Source: SYLG01 sp965226945 (lineage in GTDB: Bacteria; Planctomycetota; Planctomycetia; Gemmatales; Gemmataceae). Taken from it: a stretch of 64,000 nucleotides of DNA. Shown piece by piece: positions 17,144-26,632 of the stretch. The position numbers were made by a program, and so were the translations under genes. Under the pieces are notes generated by a model, which was not told where the DNA came from, did not search any database, and saw nothing but the letters and a program-made list of their open reading frames with translations. Where the stretch lies: contig OZ245717.1 of NCBI GenBank assembly GCA_965226945.1, positions 2,418,001 through 2,482,000 of the forward strand. Direction: 5' to 3'. The first letter of the stretch is position 1, and each line of letters starts with the position of its first letter.

Positions 17144-19846
17144 TTAGGCAGGCGTTTCTTCCGTTTTCTCGGCGGGAATGATCCAGCCGAAACCGACGAA
17201 GGCCAGGAGAATCGCCAATGCGGCGAAGAATACCAGCGTGGGAATCACCGACGGGGGCAAAACGAGCCTGGTTTCGGCAGGCAACGTTTCCACATCCTTG
17301 AAGGTGACTTTCTTGCCTGCGTTATATTCACGCAGACTGCTTGCGAAATATTCCCGCCCCTCTAGTTTTTGAGCCACCATTCCGAAGGTTGTATCTCCCT
17401 CGGTTTTCGTTTCCTTGCCCCGCAGATCGTAGATCACCGTGCCCGAAGGGATCGAGATCTTGCGATCGAATGTCCCTTCCTTCTTATTTAGGACTTGGAT
17501 TTCTTGAGCGAGTTTTTGGATCGCCTCGGGTTTGGCCTTGGGGCCAAGCTGGGCTTTCGCCGCTTCTTCCGAAAGCTGAGCAACAGTCCCCGCTTGATGG
17601 GCCGTCCAGGCGCCGTATTGCCACTGACTCAGATCGCGGGGCAACGTGTCGCTAAATGCGGTGAACGCCAGAATCACGCCGCCGATCGAACCTCCGGCAA
17701 TGTATCCGGAAGCGAGCAGCACGCCCGGGCTTGTTTCGGTTTTGCGCAGAATCTCCAGTTCGGCTGCCGCTTTTTCCTCGTCCGTATGGGCATTGGCAAG
17801 CAAGGCCCGAGCCTTGCCCGTCATGACCGCGTCCACGATGTACCGTACGAGCCCGCCAATGAAGATGGGCGCCGACACACCGATGGGCACATAAAGCCCC
17901 ACGGCAAAGGCCAGAGCCGACACGCCGCACATATCCAAGACGAAGGCGATGATGGCGCCCATGGCCACCATGCTCCAGTTGAGATCCCCCTTGAGCACGC
18001 CGTTGATGATGATGCCCATAACCTGCGTTTTGGGAGCTTCAAATTCGCGCTTCACCACAGTGCCGTCATCGCGTTGGGAGAGCTTGCCCATGATTCCTGA
18101 ATCTTTCACATACACCGGCTTCCCCGTGGCTGGGTCGATCAGGAACGCCGCGGGTTTGTCGGCTCGATCCTTACTCAATGCTTCGATTTCTGCCTTGCGC
18201 GCGTCGGTGGGCTTGTAGGGAACTCCTTCCTTTTCCGTGACTTCCTTGGTGAGCAGATCATTGCGTGTATCGAAAATCAGGTACTCTTTCCCCTCATATT
18301 TTTCCTTGTCGACCAACCGCGCCATTTCTTCGGTAGAAAGCGTGATGTTCACCAGATTTTCTGATTTCGAAGAATAAACGGTGCCCGCGTCATTGAACAG
18401 AAGGAGCGTGCCGCCCATCACTAGGCCCGATATCAACGCGCCAATCAGAATGGCGTATTGCATCGCCTTGGGAGTCGCGCCCAAAAGGAAACCGGTTTTG
18501 AGGGATTGAGCCGTGGTGCCGCCATTACTTGCCGCCACGCAAACGACCGCCGCGATGCTCAACGCTAAAACCCTTTCGGTGGAGGACTTCCAACCCAGCC
18601 CCAGGAAGATGAGGCAGGTCAGCATCAAGGTTGCGACCGTCATGCCGGAAATCGGGTTGCTCGAACTGCCGATTTCTCCGGTAAGTCGAGAAGAAACGGT
18701 GACGAACAAGAAGCCGAAGACCAACACGAGCAGACTACCGGCAACGGCACTGATCCAGCCGACCTGTCCGGAAAGGAATACCGTCAGGAGAACCAAAAGT
18801 AGCACCGAACCACCCAGCACCGCCCCAAGAGACAGGTCGTTCTCCGTGCGATCGGGTTCGGATCCCTCGTCTTCCTCTCCCTTGCGCCTCGACATGCCGC
18901 CAAGGGATCGAACGATGATCGGCAGGGTTTTGATCATGCTCAAAATGCCGGCGGTCGCAACGCAACCCGCACCGATGTAGAGCAAGTAATTCGACCGAAT
19001 TTTGTTGATGTCCATGTCTTTGACCAACATCTTGCCCGGCGGGACGATCGCCTGACTGGGATCGCCGAACATGGCGATGAGCGGAATGATGACCAGGTAT
19101 CCCAGAAGGGCACCGGCCAGCATGATCGCGCTGGTCCGCAGACCGATGATGTAGCCGACGCCAAGCAGCTCGCTGGCCATATCGGTCGTGAATACCGCAG
19201 CCCGATTGATGAAGGTCAAGGGTAGGCTGACCGCGGTTTGCAACATATTTAGACCTTCGGTCACGAATTTGTGAGCCAGGGCCAGACCGAATCCCATGAA
19301 TACGGTCCCCCCCGTACTTCCCCCTTTTTCGCCCGAGATGAGCACCTGCGCGCAGGCCGTACCCTCAGGGTAAAGCAGGGTTCCCGGTTGTCCGGGCGCG
19401 CCATGCATGCGCACGATGAAGGCACGCCGCAAGGGGATCATGGCGAGAATGCCCAAAATGCCCCCCAGAAGCGCAACCACCATCACTCGGCCGACATCCA
19501 ACTGGAATCCAAGGAGCAAAAGCGCCGGCATGGTCACCCCGATGCCGAATGCTATCGATTCGCCGGCCGAACCCGCCGTTTGCACAATGTTGTTTTCGAG
19601 GATGGTGACCTTGCTCAAACCGAGCATGCGGCTGAAGGTTCGAAAAAGCGTGATCGCCAAGACCGCCACGGGAATGGAGGCGGAAACCGTCATGCCGACC
19701 TTGAGCACCAGGTAAAGCGACGAGGCGGAAAAGATGAGCCCAAGACAGGTGCCCACGATAAGCGCCCGGAATGTAAATTCCGTGGGGCTTTGCTCCGGAC
19801 CAACGTAAGGTTGAAATTTGGGCTGCGATCCGGAAACGGTGGACAT
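17144..19846 (-). CDS. OPT family oligopeptide transporter
   Basis: About 900 residues from the ATG at 19846; the longer frame to 20002 reads into the divergent gene's leader. The N-terminal part (TEFTFRALIVGTCLGLIFSASS, then YLVLKVGMTVSASIPVAVLA and NNIVQTAGSAGESIAFG) is typical of bacterial OPT proteins, with many membrane helices. A polar insert of about 110 residues sits mid-protein. A second soluble stretch before the last helix (about 800-880) contains FGMVAQKLEGREYFASSLRE and PAETRLVLP, which looks LysM-like. It imports peptides or metal-chelates across the inner membrane. Its stop is 83 bp from the start of the S46 peptidase gene, suggesting one operon for peptide use. Confidence 0.9.
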   Translation of the reverse strand: MSTVSGSQPKFQPYVGPEQSPTEFTFRALIVGTCLGLIFSASSLYLVLKVGMTVSASIPVAVLAITLFRTFSRMLGLSKVTILENNIVQTAGSAGESIAFGIGVTMPALLLLGFQLDVGRVMVVALLGGILGILAMIPLRRAFIVRMHGAPGQPGTLLYPEGTACAQVLISGEKGGSTGGTVFMGFGLALAHKFVTEGLNMLQTAVSLPLTFINRAAVFTTDMASELLGVGYIIGLRTSAIMLAGALLGYLVIIPLIAMFGDPSQAIVPPGKMLVKDMDINKIRSNYLLYIGAGCVATAGILSMIKTLPIIVRSLGGMSRRKGEEDEGSEPDRTENDLSLGAVLGGSVLLLVLLTVFLSGQVGWISAVAGSLLVLVFGFLFVTVSSRLTGEIGSSSNPISGMTVATLMLTCLIFLGLGWKSSTERVLALSIAAVVCVAASNGGTTAQSLKTGFLLGATPKAMQYAILIGALISGLVMGGTLLLFNDAGTVYSSKSENLVNITLSTEEMARLVDKEKYEGKEYLIFDTRNDLLTKEVTEKEGVPYKPTDARKAEIEALSKDRADKPAAFLIDPATGKPVYVKDSGIMGKLSQRDDGTVVKREFEAPKTQVMGIIINGVLKGDLNWSMVAMGAIIAFVLDMCGVSALAFAVGLYVPIGVSAPIFIGGLVRYIVDAVMTGKARALLANAHTDEEKAAAELEILRKTETSPGVLLASGYIAGGSIGGVILAFTAFSDTLPRDLSQWQYGAWTAHQAGTVAQLSEEAAKAQLGPKAKPEAIQKLAQEIQVLNKKEGTFDRKISIPSGTVIYDLRGKETKTEGDTTFGMVAQKLEGREYFASSLREYNAGKKVTFKDVETLPAETRLVLPPSVIPTLVFFAALAILLAFVGFGWIIPAEKTEETPA

Positions 19847-19974
19847 GCTTTTCACCCCGAGACTGGGTTTCACAATAAAGTGATTATGTAGAATTTGTGG
19901 GCCCCTGGCAGGATGGCGGAAATCAACTGACCCGGTATGCCGCTTTGGACCCAGGTAAGAATCACGGGACCGAT

Positions 19975-20643
19975 ATGGAATCGAATCAGGTGGGCGGGCC
20001 AAACGGCGGCGAGACAGGTCCTTTGCTCTTCAAGAAAAAGTCGGGCGGAGAAGGAATTGCCTTGCTCATCATGGGAATGGGACTTTTAACCACCGGGTTT
20101 TTCACCGGCTGGATCTATTTCCAGATCCGAGAAGGGATTGGACCGGGCAAAAGCAAGGACAAGCCGGTTCCCATGGCAATCACCCCGATTGCTTCCAACG
20201 ACGATCCGCTGTCGATCCTCGGTTCGGAAAACCTGTCCTGGAAGGTGGCGGCGACAAAGGGCAAATTCGGCCTGCTTTTGCAGTTCAAGGGCACTCCCAC
20301 CCAGGGCATCACGTTTGAGATCAAGGAAGGCGCCAGCCCCGCTCTTCTTCTCCTGGCCCGTCAAAAAGTGGTTGCCAACGAAGAAACCTGGACTTTGGCC
20401 CTGGGGAAACAAGATTCCCCCACCCACCAGGAAAGACAATCCGTCAAGGTCTTCCCCCGAGGCGCGGAAAAGCCGATTGCACGCGTCGGCCCCGTCCCCC
20501 TCTCCGCCACCGAACCGGTCGAACTGGCCGTTATGAAGTGGACGCCCACGGCCAACGATCCCGCCGATGCCCCCGTGCAGGCCACGATTCTTTGGTATCC
20601 GCCCGCCGCGCTGGCGCCGGCCGAAGCCAAAAAATCCAAATAA
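19975..20643 (+). CDS. Hypothetical membrane-anchored protein
   Basis: About 222 residues from the ATG at 19975; an upstream frame start at 19897 is less likely because it lies in the shared promoter region with the OPT gene. After a short Gly-rich leader, one hydrophobic helix (GIALLIMGMGLLTTGFFTGWIYF) is followed by a beta-rich domain of about 150 residues, probably outside the cytoplasm, and a Pro/Ala/Lys-rich tail. No family recognised. It is divergent from the OPT transporter with about 128 bp between starts, so the two may share control. Confidence 0.6.
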   Translation: MESNQVGGPNGGETGPLLFKKKSGGEGIALLIMGMGLLTTGFFTGWIYFQIREGIGPGKSKDKPVPMAITPIASNDDPLSILGSENLSWKVAATKGKFGLLLQFKGTPTQGITFEIKEGASPALLLLARQKVVANEETWTLALGKQDSPTHQERQSVKVFPRGAEKPIARVGPVPLSATEPVELAVMKWTPTANDPADAPVQATILWYPPAALAPAEAKKSK

Positions 20644-20895
20644 GCCAAACAAATAAGCCAAAAAGGATCAGGAGAATCGCCCCATTTTCGGCCAGCCTCG
20701 TCGGGGCTTAACCGAACTGGGTAAAGGGGGTTTGCTGGGGAAATTGATTCATTTGCGTGGAATTTGGCCGAAGGCTGTTTTCGCTTCGGGTGCAGGTTCA
20801 GGCTCATTTGCCTTGGTGTTGCCCCGGTTCATCCGATAAAATGGGCTGACCATCCCTCCATGACATGATTCCCGACCTTTGGGGATATCCCGGTA

Positions 20896-23421
20896 ATGAT
20901 GCAACGTGTTGCTTTTTTGGTGCTGGCCGCCAGCGCCTTTTGGATTTCTGTCTCTGTTGTCCATGGCGATAAGCCGGAAAACACCGGCAAGGTCACGGAA
21001 TCTCAGTTTGAAAAGGAAGTTTGGCCACTGCTTCAGGCCAAATGCCTGAAATGCCACTCGGAAAACAAACCCAAGGGAGGTTTGCGGCTCGATTCCCGCG
21101 AAGCCGTGCTGAAAGGCGGCGATGCCGGCCCTTCGGCGGTCCTGGGCAAGCCCTCAGAAAGCCTGCTGATCAAGGTGATCGACTATAGCGGTGACATCCA
21201 GATGCCTCCCAGCGGCAAAATGGCGGACAAGGAAATCGCCCTGCTTCGCAAATGGGTCGAGGCCGACCTCCCCTGGAAAAAGGGCATCGGCGCCGACCCC
21301 TCGAAAGCCGCCGTCGTCGAACACAAACCCAAACGGATCGAAGCCAAGGACTACTGGGCCTACCAGCCGCTCAAACGTCCGGCCGTGCCTGCCGTCAAAA
21401 ATGCCGCCTGGGTGCGCAACCCCATCGACTCGTTTGTGCTTGCCTCGCTGGAAAGCAAGGGGATCAACCCCGCTCCCGTATCGGACAGAGTGTCGTTCAT
21501 CAGGCGCATCACCTATGACCTGACCGGCCTGCCTCCCACGCCCAAGGAAGTCGACAATTTTGTCAATGATCAATCGGCCACTGCGTACGAAAGGCTGGTG
21601 GACCGACTGCTTGAAAGCCGCCATTACGGAGAGAAGTGGGGCCGCCACTGGCTCGACCTGGTGCGCTTCGCCGAAACCAACGGCTACGAACGAGACGGTG
21701 TCAAGCCGTTCGCCTGGCGCTACCGCGACTATGTGATTCGCGCGTTCAATAACGACAAGCCGTTCGATCGCTTCATCCAGGAGCAACTTGCCGGGGACGA
21801 ACTGCCGGGTGACGATCCGGACCGAATCATTGCGACCGCCTACCATCGCCTGGGCATCTGGGACGACGAACCGGCCGATCCCCTTCAGGCACGATTTGAC
21901 GAATTTGACGACCTCGTTGCCACGACCGGGCAGGTCTTCCTGGGCATGACGATGAACTGTGCCCGCTGCCACGATCACAAGATCGATCCGATTTCCCAGA
22001 AAGACTATTACGGCTTCGTGGCCTTCTTCGCCGATATTCCGCGGTTTTCCGACGACCGCAATCCGTTTTCCGCCAACTGCTTGACCGACATCACTCCGAT
22101 GGAAAAGCGCAAAGTGTACGAGGCGGAAATCGAAGCACGCAAGAAGAAGATCGCCGATCTGCAAAACGAATCGCGCAAGATCGAAGATGCCGGCATTGCC
22201 CGCATGGGCGTGGAAGATCGCGACGCCGCCGCCGCGAACGATCGGCCCGCGGTGATCAAGGCACAACTTTCCAAGCACCTGAAGCCCGAAGAAAACAAAC
22301 GCTACCGCGAGATCAAAAAGGAAATTCAAAAACTGGAGTCGCAGAAGGCGCCCGAATCGCAAGAGTTGGCCCTGTCGGTCAACCATTGCAATCCTCGACC
22401 GGAAGCCATCCATGTAATGATCCGGGGAAATGCCCATTCTCCCGGCGACAAGGTGGACCCGGTGTTCCCAAGCGCCGTCGCCGATCAGGCGCCGGTCATT
22501 CCGGCACCTGGCGTTGGGGCAAAGACATCGGGGCGGCGCACGGCGCTTGCCAACTGGATCGCGAGCAAGGAAAACCGCCTGACGGCGCGCGTGTTTGTCA
22601 ACCGCCTCTGGCAGCACCATTTTGGCAAGGGCATTGTCGCTTCGACCAACGATTTCGGCCAGTTTGGCGAGAAGCCCTCCCACCCCGAACTGCTCGACTG
22701 GCTCGCCTCGGAATTCATGGAGGGTGGCTGGAAGATCAAGTCGATGCACCGGGCCATGCTCTTGAGCGCAACCTACCGGCAATCGGCCCGTCCCGATCCG
22801 GCCACGCTGGCCCAGGCGGAAAAATCCGATCCGGCCAACAACCTACTCTGGAAATTCCCGATGCGCCGCCTGGGCGCCGAAGAGGTTCGCGACAGCATGC
22901 TACAAGTCTCGGGCAACCTCGACAAGCGCATGTCCGGTCCGGGAATTTACCCGCCCATTCCGCTTGAAGTGCTCGCGGGGCAGTCGGTGCCCGGACAGGG
23001 CTGGCCGACTTCGCCGGACTGGGAAGCGAACCGGCGTAGCGTCTATGTCCATGTGAAGCGCTCGCTGCAACTTCCCATACTTTCGCAGCACGATCAGGCC
23101 GATACCGATAGCTCCTGCCCGGTGCGCTACACGACCGTGGTTCCCACCCAGGCCCTGGGATTGCTTAACAGCAAGTTTGTGCAGGATCAGGCCGTCGTCT
23201 TTGCCAAGCGCCTGGAAAAGGAAGCGCCTGGATCGATCGAGGAGAAGGTCGCCCTGGCCGTGCGGTTGACCACAGGCCGTCAGCCGTCGGAGAAGCAACT
23301 TCAAGTGGACCTGAAACTGATCGAGGATCTGAAAAAAGACCATCAGATGACCGCGGAAATGGCGCTTCGCCAATTCTGCCTCTTCATCCTCAATACCAAC
23401 GAATTTTTCTACCTGGATTAA
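20896..23421 (+). CDS. PSCyt1-DUF1549-DUF1553 exported protein
   Basis: An 841-residue protein with a cleavable signal (MQRVAFLVLAASAFWISVSVVHG). Next comes a planctomycete-type cytochrome c domain with KCLKCHSENKPKGGLRLDS (heme motif CLKCH) and IQMPPSGKM. DUF1549 follows, with VSFIRRITYDLTGLPPTPKE and a second CxxCH in CARCHDHKIDPIS, then DUF1553 (RRTALANWIASKENRLTARV, QHHFGKGIVASTNDFG) to the end. A charged helical region separates the two DUFs. The family is found throughout planctomycetes and is usually followed by a DUF1501 gene, as here (65 bp downstream). The role is not settled; polysaccharide breakdown outside the cytoplasm and redox functions have been discussed. Confidence 0.93.
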   Translation: MMQRVAFLVLAASAFWISVSVVHGDKPENTGKVTESQFEKEVWPLLQAKCLKCHSENKPKGGLRLDSREAVLKGGDAGPSAVLGKPSESLLIKVIDYSGDIQMPPSGKMADKEIALLRKWVEADLPWKKGIGADPSKAAVVEHKPKRIEAKDYWAYQPLKRPAVPAVKNAAWVRNPIDSFVLASLESKGINPAPVSDRVSFIRRITYDLTGLPPTPKEVDNFVNDQSATAYERLVDRLLESRHYGEKWGRHWLDLVRFAETNGYERDGVKPFAWRYRDYVIRAFNNDKPFDRFIQEQLAGDELPGDDPDRIIATAYHRLGIWDDEPADPLQARFDEFDDLVATTGQVFLGMTMNCARCHDHKIDPISQKDYYGFVAFFADIPRFSDDRNPFSANCLTDITPMEKRKVYEAEIEARKKKIADLQNESRKIEDAGIARMGVEDRDAAAANDRPAVIKAQLSKHLKPEENKRYREIKKEIQKLESQKAPESQELALSVNHCNPRPEAIHVMIRGNAHSPGDKVDPVFPSAVADQAPVIPAPGVGAKTSGRRTALANWIASKENRLTARVFVNRLWQHHFGKGIVASTNDFGQFGEKPSHPELLDWLASEFMEGGWKIKSMHRAMLLSATYRQSARPDPATLAQAEKSDPANNLLWKFPMRRLGAEEVRDSMLQVSGNLDKRMSGPGIYPPIPLEVLAGQSVPGQGWPTSPDWEANRRSVYVHVKRSLQLPILSQHDQADTDSSCPVRYTTVVPTQALGLLNSKFVQDQAVVFAKRLEKEAPGSIEEKVALAVRLTTGRQPSEKQLQVDLKLIEDLKKDHQMTAEMALRQFCLFILNTNEFFYLD

Positions 23422-23486
23422 GAGAAACTCCAGCAAACAGGCCTATAGAAAACAGAAAAATACAGAAAAATTGGAGAGCCGAATCG

Positions 23487-24950
23487 ATGAATCAGAATGA
23501 CCGGCAGTTTTGCCGTCGCACCCGGCGCGAATTCCTCTGGCAATCAGGCGGCGGTTTTGGCGCGGCCGCGCTCAGCGGCATGTTGGGCAACGATTTCTTC
23601 GCGCGCCAGACCCACGGCGCCGACGCCAAGCAGGCCTTCGTCAACCCGATGGCGCCAAAGGAGCCTATGGGCGATCCCAAGGCCAAGGCGGTCATCTTCT
23701 TGTTCATGTACGGCGGCCCCAGCCAGGTCGACACCTTCGATTACAAGCCGAATCTCTACCCGCTCGATGGCAAGACGATTCCAGTCAAAACCTTCGGCCG
23801 CGGCGGCCATCGCAATCAGGGCCGCATCGTCGGTCCCAAATGGGCCTTCAAGCCTTATGGCCAGTGCGGCAAGATGATCTCGGACCTGTTCCCCAATCTG
23901 GGCCAGTGCGCCGACGACATCGCCTTCATCCATTCGATGTATGCCGAATCGCCCATCCATGGCTCGGCCATGCTCATGATGAATTCGGGACGCATCTTGA
24001 GCGGCCACCCGGCAATGGGCTCGTGGATCACCTACGGCCTGGGCAGCGAAAACCAGAATTTGCCCGGCTTCGTGGTCATGCTCGATAAGACCGGCGGGCC
24101 GATTTCCGGCCCGAAAAACTGGGCGTCAGGCTACATGCCCGCCGCCTACCAGGGCACCGTCATCAAGGCCGACAAACACCCGATCCTGCACCTGCAGCCG
24201 CCCAAGGATCTGACCGAAGGAGCGCAGCGGCGCCTGCTCGATACCTTGCGCGAGCGCAATCAGGACCATATGGCCACGCGCCAGGAAAATAGCGAACTGG
24301 CGGCACGCATCGCCAGCTACGAGCTCGCCTTTCAGATGCAGACCCATGCGCCCGAGGCGGTCGATTTCACCCGCGAAACCAAGTCCACCCTTGAGGAATA
24401 TGGCATCAACGGCGGACGCACCGACGACTTCGGCCGCAAGTGCTTGCTTGCTCGCCGCCTGGTCGAACGCGGTGTGCGCTTCATCCAGATCTATTCCGGC
24501 GGCGCCCACAACGACGACAACTGGGACGCCCACTCCGACATCATGGTCAACCACACCAAGCATGCGGGCAACACCGACCGGCCAGTCGCCGCGCTCTTAC
24601 GCGATCTGAAGCAGCGCGGCTTGCTCGAGTCGACCATTGTCGTCTGGGGCGGCGAATTCGGCCGCCAGCCGACCGCCGAGTATGCCCAGGGCACGGGCCG
24701 CGATCACAACTCCTATGGCTTCACGATGTGGATGGCGGGTGGCGGCATCAAAGGCGGCACGAGCGTCGGCGAAACCGACGAACTCGGCGGCGCCGCCGTA
24801 ACTGACCGGTTCCATGTCAAGAACCTGCATGCAACCGTGCTCGATCGCATGGGACTCGACCCCAACCGCCTGAGTTATTTCTATGGCGGCCTCGACCAGA
24901 AACTGGTCGGCGTCGAATCGGTCGACCCGATCCGCAAGATCATGGCGTAG
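23487..24950 (+). CDS. DUF1501 family protein with Tat signal
   Basis: A 487-residue protein starting with a twin-arginine signal, CRRTRREFLWQSGGGFGAAA, so it is exported folded. The core has AVIFLFMYGGPSQVDTFDYK, HGSAMLMMNSGRILSGHPAM, GINGGRTDDFGRKCLLARRL and STIVVWGGEFGRQPTAE, features of the DUF1501 family, whose fold is related to alkaline phosphatase/sulfatase enzymes. It is the second gene of an operon with the PSCyt1-DUF1549-DUF1553 gene; such pairs recur many times in planctomycete genomes, which implies that the two products act together. A strong terminator follows. Confidence 0.93.
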   Translation: MNQNDRQFCRRTRREFLWQSGGGFGAAALSGMLGNDFFARQTHGADAKQAFVNPMAPKEPMGDPKAKAVIFLFMYGGPSQVDTFDYKPNLYPLDGKTIPVKTFGRGGHRNQGRIVGPKWAFKPYGQCGKMISDLFPNLGQCADDIAFIHSMYAESPIHGSAMLMMNSGRILSGHPAMGSWITYGLGSENQNLPGFVVMLDKTGGPISGPKNWASGYMPAAYQGTVIKADKHPILHLQPPKDLTEGAQRRLLDTLRERNQDHMATRQENSELAARIASYELAFQMQTHAPEAVDFTRETKSTLEEYGINGGRTDDFGRKCLLARRLVERGVRFIQIYSGGAHNDDNWDAHSDIMVNHTKHAGNTDRPVAALLRDLKQRGLLESTIVVWGGEFGRQPTAEYAQGTGRDHNSYGFTMWMAGGGIKGGTSVGETDELGGAAVTDRFHVKNLHATVLDRMGLDPNRLSYFYGGLDQKLVGVESVDPIRKIMA

Positions 24951-24992
24951 GGTCCGCCGGTAAAGTTCTTCCCATCGTCGAAAAATCCATGA

Positions 24993-25021
24993 AAAAACCG
25001 GAGGCAGTGCCTCCGGTTTTT
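24993..25021 (+). terminator. Intrinsic terminator after the DUF1501 operon
   Basis: A perfect stem, AAAAACCGGAGGC / GCCTCCGGTTTTT, with a three-base loop and a run of T, 43 bp beyond the stop codon of the DUF1501 gene. Confidence 0.85.
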
Positions 25022-25176
25022 TTGTTTTTAGGCTTCTTTATGATCGCCGCAGTGACTCACGCTCGATTGCACCGAAAGGTGTGTCCACCCGCCGCGCTTA
25101 GCTGAATGAACCAAGTGATTCGATGCCGTAAGTCTTCGAACAAACCCTGCCAAGAACTCTTACCTGGAGCCTATAG

Positions 25177-25830
25177 ATGAAATTCAACAAAATCGACACC
25201 GCGCTTGTGGTCATCGATCCGCAGAATGACGCACTCAGCGAGTCGGGCGCTGCGTGGAGTTTGGTCGGCCAGAGCATTCAGGAGAACAACACGGTCGAAA
25301 ATCTCTCCCGACTCTTCCAGGCCGCGAAAGATCATGATTTCGGCGTCTTCATCTCTCCTCATTACCTCTACCCGCATGATCAGGGGTGGCAGTTTGGAGG
25401 AATCGTCGAGCACATGATGCTGGAAGGCAAAGAGTTCTACCGCCCCGATCCCCTCGCTCTTGAGGGATTTCCTGGCTCTGGGGCCGATTGGCTCGACCGT
25501 TACAAGCCGTTCATACAAGACGGAAAAACCGTGGTCGTCAGCCCGCACAAGATATGGGGACCGCAAACCAACGATCTCGTCCTGCAACTGCGCAAACGCG
25601 GCCTATCGAAGGTGGTCCTGGCGGGAATGGCGGCGAACCTGTGCGTCGAGAGTCACTTGCGAGAGCTGGTCGAGCAAGGCTTCGAGGTGGCCGTGATTAA
25701 GGATGCCACGGCCGGTCCACAGCACCCGGTGATCGGCGACGGCTACAAGGCCGCGCTCGTGAACTATGGCTTCATTGCCAATTCCGTCCTGTCGACGGAC
25801 GAGGCCGTGGACACCCTGCGCAATCGGTGA
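25177..25830 (+). CDS. Isochorismatase-like cysteine hydrolase
   Basis: A 217-residue protein with TGGAG eight bases before the ATG. The isochorismatase-like fold is shown by ALVVIDPQNDAL, with the catalytic Asp at the end of the first strand. A Lys follows at VVVSPHKIWGPQTNDL, and the nucleophile motif is VVLAGMAANLCVESHLREL. Members hydrolyse amides or vinyl ethers such as nicotinamide or isochorismate; the substrate here is unknown. The SDR gene starts 39 bp after its stop, with its own GGAG site, so the two form an operon. Confidence 0.88.
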   Translation: MKFNKIDTALVVIDPQNDALSESGAAWSLVGQSIQENNTVENLSRLFQAAKDHDFGVFISPHYLYPHDQGWQFGGIVEHMMLEGKEFYRPDPLALEGFPGSGADWLDRYKPFIQDGKTVVVSPHKIWGPQTNDLVLQLRKRGLSKVVLAGMAANLCVESHLRELVEQGFEVAVIKDATAGPQHPVIGDGYKAALVNYGFIANSVLSTDEAVDTLRNR

Positions 25831-25868
25831 GCTTGATCGACCCACCCCTACCCGATCGGAGAAAAGTG

Positions 25869-26624
25869 ATGACAGGAAAACTTGCTGGCAAAGTGGCTCT
25901 CATAACCGGCGGCAGCTCCGGGCTTGGGCTGGCGACGGCGATGCGATTCATTGATGAGGGAGCCAAAGTCATCGTTACGGGCCGCCGTCAAACCGAACTC
26001 GACACCGCGGTCGCCAGCCTCGGCGGCAATGCCCTGGGCGTTATGGGAGACGTGTCGAAGCTCCCCGACCTCGACCATTTATATACAACCATTCGCGAAC
26101 GCTATGAAAGACTCGACATCGTTTTCGCCAACGCGGGAGGCGGCGCATTCGTACCGCTTGGGGAAATCACGGAAGAGCACTTCGACAAATACTTCGGCAT
26201 CAATGTGAAAGGAACCCTGTTTACGGTCCAGAAGGCACTGCCGCTGATGACGGGTGGCGGGGCCATTGTGCTGAATGCTTCCATGGTCACCATCAAGGGC
26301 TTGCCCGGATTCAGTGTTTACGCCGCCACCAAAGCGGCCCTGAGGTCGTTTGCGCGTACTTGGTCAGTTGACCTCAAGGGTAAGAACATTCGCGTCAATG
26401 TGGTGAGCCCCGGAACGGTGGTCACCCCTGCGTACCAAAGCGAACTCGGCATGAACGAAGAGCAAATTCGGGCCTTCGAGGCCGACGCGGCGGCGCAGGC
26501 TCCGCTTGGTCGGTCCGGCACGCCCGACGAAATCGCTCGGGCCGTTGTGTTCCTGGCGTGCGAGGATAGCAGCTACATGACCGGAGCGGAATTGTTCGTT
26601 GACGGCGGAGCGGCTCAGATTTAA
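25869..26624 (+). CDS. Short-chain dehydrogenase/reductase (SDR)
   Basis: A 251-residue classical SDR from the ATG at 25869 (GGAG seven bases upstream); a frame start at 25827 overlaps the previous gene. The cofactor motif TGGSSGLG is at about residues 13-20, NAGGG near 88, the Ser in LNASMVT near 140 and the catalytic YAATK near 154, followed by NVVSPGTVVTPAY. It is a soluble NAD(P)(H)-dependent oxidoreductase of unknown substrate. It converges on the hybrid kinase gene, whose stop lies nine bases away. Confidence 0.92.
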   Translation: MTGKLAGKVALITGGSSGLGLATAMRFIDEGAKVIVTGRRQTELDTAVASLGGNALGVMGDVSKLPDLDHLYTTIRERYERLDIVFANAGGGAFVPLGEITEEHFDKYFGINVKGTLFTVQKALPLMTGGGAIVLNASMVTIKGLPGFSVYAATKAALRSFARTWSVDLKGKNIRVNVVSPGTVVTPAYQSELGMNEEQIRAFEADAAAQAPLGRSGTPDEIARAVVFLACEDSSYMTGAELFVDGGAAQI

Positions 26625-26632
26625 TGCACGCT

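Noticed and set aside
21154..22782. Long antisense frame of 542 codons opposite the PSCyt1-DUF1549 gene
   Set aside because: It lies entirely against a well-supported gene, has no recognisable protein pattern and is expected from the codon bias of the sense strand.
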